This document shows, piece by piece, positions 62,422 through 64,000 of a stretch of 64,000 nt of DNA (position 1 is its first letter; every line of letters starts with the position of its first letter). The DNA is taken from the NCBI GenBank assembly GCA_040367435.1, contig BAABWY010000006.1, forward strand, positions 1 through 64,000, in the 5' to 3' direction. This DNA comes from Hyphomicrobiales bacterium 4NK60-0047b. GTDB lineage: Bacteria > Pseudomonadota > Alphaproteobacteria > Rhizobiales > HXMU1428-3. The translations under genes were made by a program, and so were the position numbers. Under the pieces are notes generated by a model that saw only the letters and a list, made by a program, of their open reading frames with translations, did no database searches and was not told where the DNA came from.

Positions 62422-64000
62422 ATGGCATCAGAAGATATCGAACGCGGACTGGTCGCAAAATATTTGCACCGTGTCTTGCGAGCTGATCATATTCCAACCC
62501 GGGCGGCGCGTTACATTCTATATTGGTTAAACGATCGCACAGAAATGTTATCGCTGCCTTTGCCGAAAAAGCTGAGTGGCGCCATTGGTAATATCTATTC
62601 TTCAAGCTTCAGTCAGGCAGATTTTAACAGCGCATTTCTAGAACACCGTGATGAGATTCTAGATATGCTTGAAGAAGCATCGAAAAAAACCGGTTGGCCC
62701 GAGCCAATGTGGACCAACATCAAAAATTTAACCAAGGCCCTTGAGCTGGATCCTAAATGCCAGGAAATCGTCGGGTTAATCGCGTGCTTCCATAGGTTTG
62801 ATCAAGTTCAATATTTATGCAATTCGGTAACAGAATCCATCGGCCCATTAAGCCGCTCACTTGCTCTATTAACGGACCTGAGCGTGAATGATGTTGAGCG
62901 CTTCACGGGGCCAGCCGGTGATATGGTCGCAGCTGGATTGCTGCAATTAAAAAATGAGGGCGGCGAACTTTCCGGCCCAGGCGGACATTTCGCCATTACC
63001 TCTCGGCTCGATGCCTGCCTTGATCAAAGATTTAAAAAGTTTGACCAAATGCGTGAAGCTTTGCTGGGCGCACCCTTAACAGCTAATATTGAGCCTACAG
63101 ATTATGACCACATCAAAGGAGATCGCGATTTAATTTGTAATGTTCTTAAAGGAGCTGTGTCTGAAAAAGCAAAGGGTGTAAATATCCTTTTATACGGCCC
63201 TCCAGGGTCAGGCAAAACAGAACTTACAAAAGTCGCAGCCAAAAAAGCAGGCCTTTCTATTTATGCAGCTGGTGAAGATGTTGGTGCTGAAGGTGAAGTG
63301 GACCGAAAAGGGCGCTTGTCAGATTTGGTTTTTGCCATCAGCTTGCTGAGAGGAGCAAAAAACGCTGCCATTCTTTTTGATGAAATGGAAGACGTAGCTC
63401 TACAACTCATCCGAAGGGGCGGGTCGAAAGTTTATCTAAACCGTTTGTTAGAGAACAATCCAGTTCCTATCCTTTGGACATCGAATAACATCAGTGACAT
63501 AGATGCCGCCATTCTACGTCGCATGATTTTAGCCTTTGAATTAAAATCGCCACCAACATCTCAGCGCCGCCGCATCATTGAAAGAATGTCAGAAAGAATA
63601 GGGGTTAAGCTCACCAAGGAAGAAATCTCGAATCTCGCTCAAAAGCTTGACGCCACTCCAGCTATTATGGAAAACGCACTAAAAGTTGCAAAATATTCCA
63701 AAGGCGGAGCTAAAGAAATTGAGCGTGCAGCCCAAGGAATTACAAGAGCTGTTTCTGGTCTTCAGGCGCGCCGTAAGCCAGAAGATTTTGTTTATGATCC
63801 AAAACTATCAAAAGCAAGCCGAGATATTCATGATCTCTCTGGCCAATTAAAATCATCAGGTAAGTTGAACTTTTCTCTTTGTCTCTCAGGCCCTCCCGGT
63901 ACTGGTAAGTCAGCTTACGCGCGCTTTTTAGCCAAAGAACTTGGCCTGGAAGTCATTCAAAAACGAGCGTCTGATATTTTCTCAGCCTTTGTTGGTGAAA
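62422..64000 (+). CDS. Double-AAA ATPase, cut by the window end
   Basis: 526 residues visible, no stop before the window ends. An N-terminal helical part of about 250 residues is followed by a first AAA module (Walker A GPPGSGKT near 260; Walker B AAILFDEMED) and the start of a second (GPPGTGKSAYARFLAKELG near 490). Good ribosome-binding site (GGAG 62411). The two-module layout recalls AAA+ unfoldases or remodelling ATPases, but the family could not be fixed. Confidence 0.88.
   Translation, partial: MASEDIERGLVAKYLHRVLRADHIPTRAARYILYWLNDRTEMLSLPLPKKLSGAIGNIYSSSFSQADFNSAFLEHRDEILDMLEEASKKTGWPEPMWTNIKNLTKALELDPKCQEIVGLIACFHRFDQVQYLCNSVTESIGPLSRSLALLTDLSVNDVERFTGPAGDMVAAGLLQLKNEGGELSGPGGHFAITSRLDACLDQRFKKFDQMREALLGAPLTANIEPTDYDHIKGDRDLICNVLKGAVSEKAKGVNILLYGPPGSGKTELTKVAAKKAGLSIYAAGEDVGAEGEVDRKGRLSDLVFAISLLRGAKNAAILFDEMEDVALQLIRRGGSKVYLNRLLENNPVPILWTSNNISDIDAAILRRMILAFELKSPPTSQRRRIIERMSERIGVKLTKEEISNLAQKLDATPAIMENALKVAKYSKGGAKEIERAAQGITRAVSGLQARRKPEDFVYDPKLSKASRDIHDLSGQLKSSGKLNFSLCLSGPPGTGKSAYARFLAKELGLEVIQKRASDIFSAFVGE

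Overview
The window is about 40% G+C and looks alphaproteobacterial, most likely a low-GC member of the Hyphomicrobiales (Rhizobiales) or a close relative. Pointers are the sulfur operon cysH-ferredoxin-cysG-DUF2849-cysI-DUF934, the grxC / nitrilase / DUF1178 group, leuD near leuB, and the initiator tRNA sequence. It has two halves: an integrated mobilizable element (about 172 to 34851) and chromosomal backbone (34917 to 64000).

The left half is a 34.7 kb element inserted at the 3' end of tRNA-fMet. The last 12 bases of the tRNA (CCA included) at 34840-34851 recur exactly at 172-183. A large serine integrase (33144-34883) runs into the tRNA, so its present C-terminus is antisense tRNA. At the other end an open frame continues in the same register from 183 to 326, which would restore a 616-residue integrase in the circular form and place mobC and the relaxase right behind it. 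Cargo, left to right: mobC and a relaxase-helicase; a metal-efflux set (CDF transporter, Cys/His-rich small protein, fusion protein, HME-RND pump, His-rich periplasmic protein) with a divergent MerR regulator and a clear MerR-type promoter; a lone resolvase domain, a ParB-like protein and ArdC; a structured element plus terminator beside ardC; a Fic protein behind an array of TTAGTTAA-like boxes; a two-gene PHP-ATPase cassette that is a defence candidate; several unrecognised small genes; a serine resolvase; a membrane-bound XRE-type regulator; and a transfer cluster whose coupling protein is split into two overlapping genes. No VirB channel genes are present, so the element probably relies on a helper system.

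The right half is housekeeping: pabBC, a glycosyltransferase-like protein, membrane proteins, an EEP-family phosphoesterase, a secreted HExxH protein, leuD, two Sel1 paralogues, an M23 peptidase, leuB, cobM, an OmpA-domain protein, an S74-chaperone protein, the assimilatory sulfate operon, DUF1178, a nitrilase, grxC, DUF1761, an EVE protein and a double-AAA ATPase cut by the window end.

The most unusual feature is two dispersed repeat families. About 25 copies of a 29-30 nt hairpin (S) vary their stems but keep pairing. Seven 100-190 bp multi-hairpin elements (L) share conserved blocks and also show compensatory changes, and several carry an S hairpin inside. Every copy I found has the same orientation, whichever way the neighbouring genes run. 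One S copy lies inside the mobile element.
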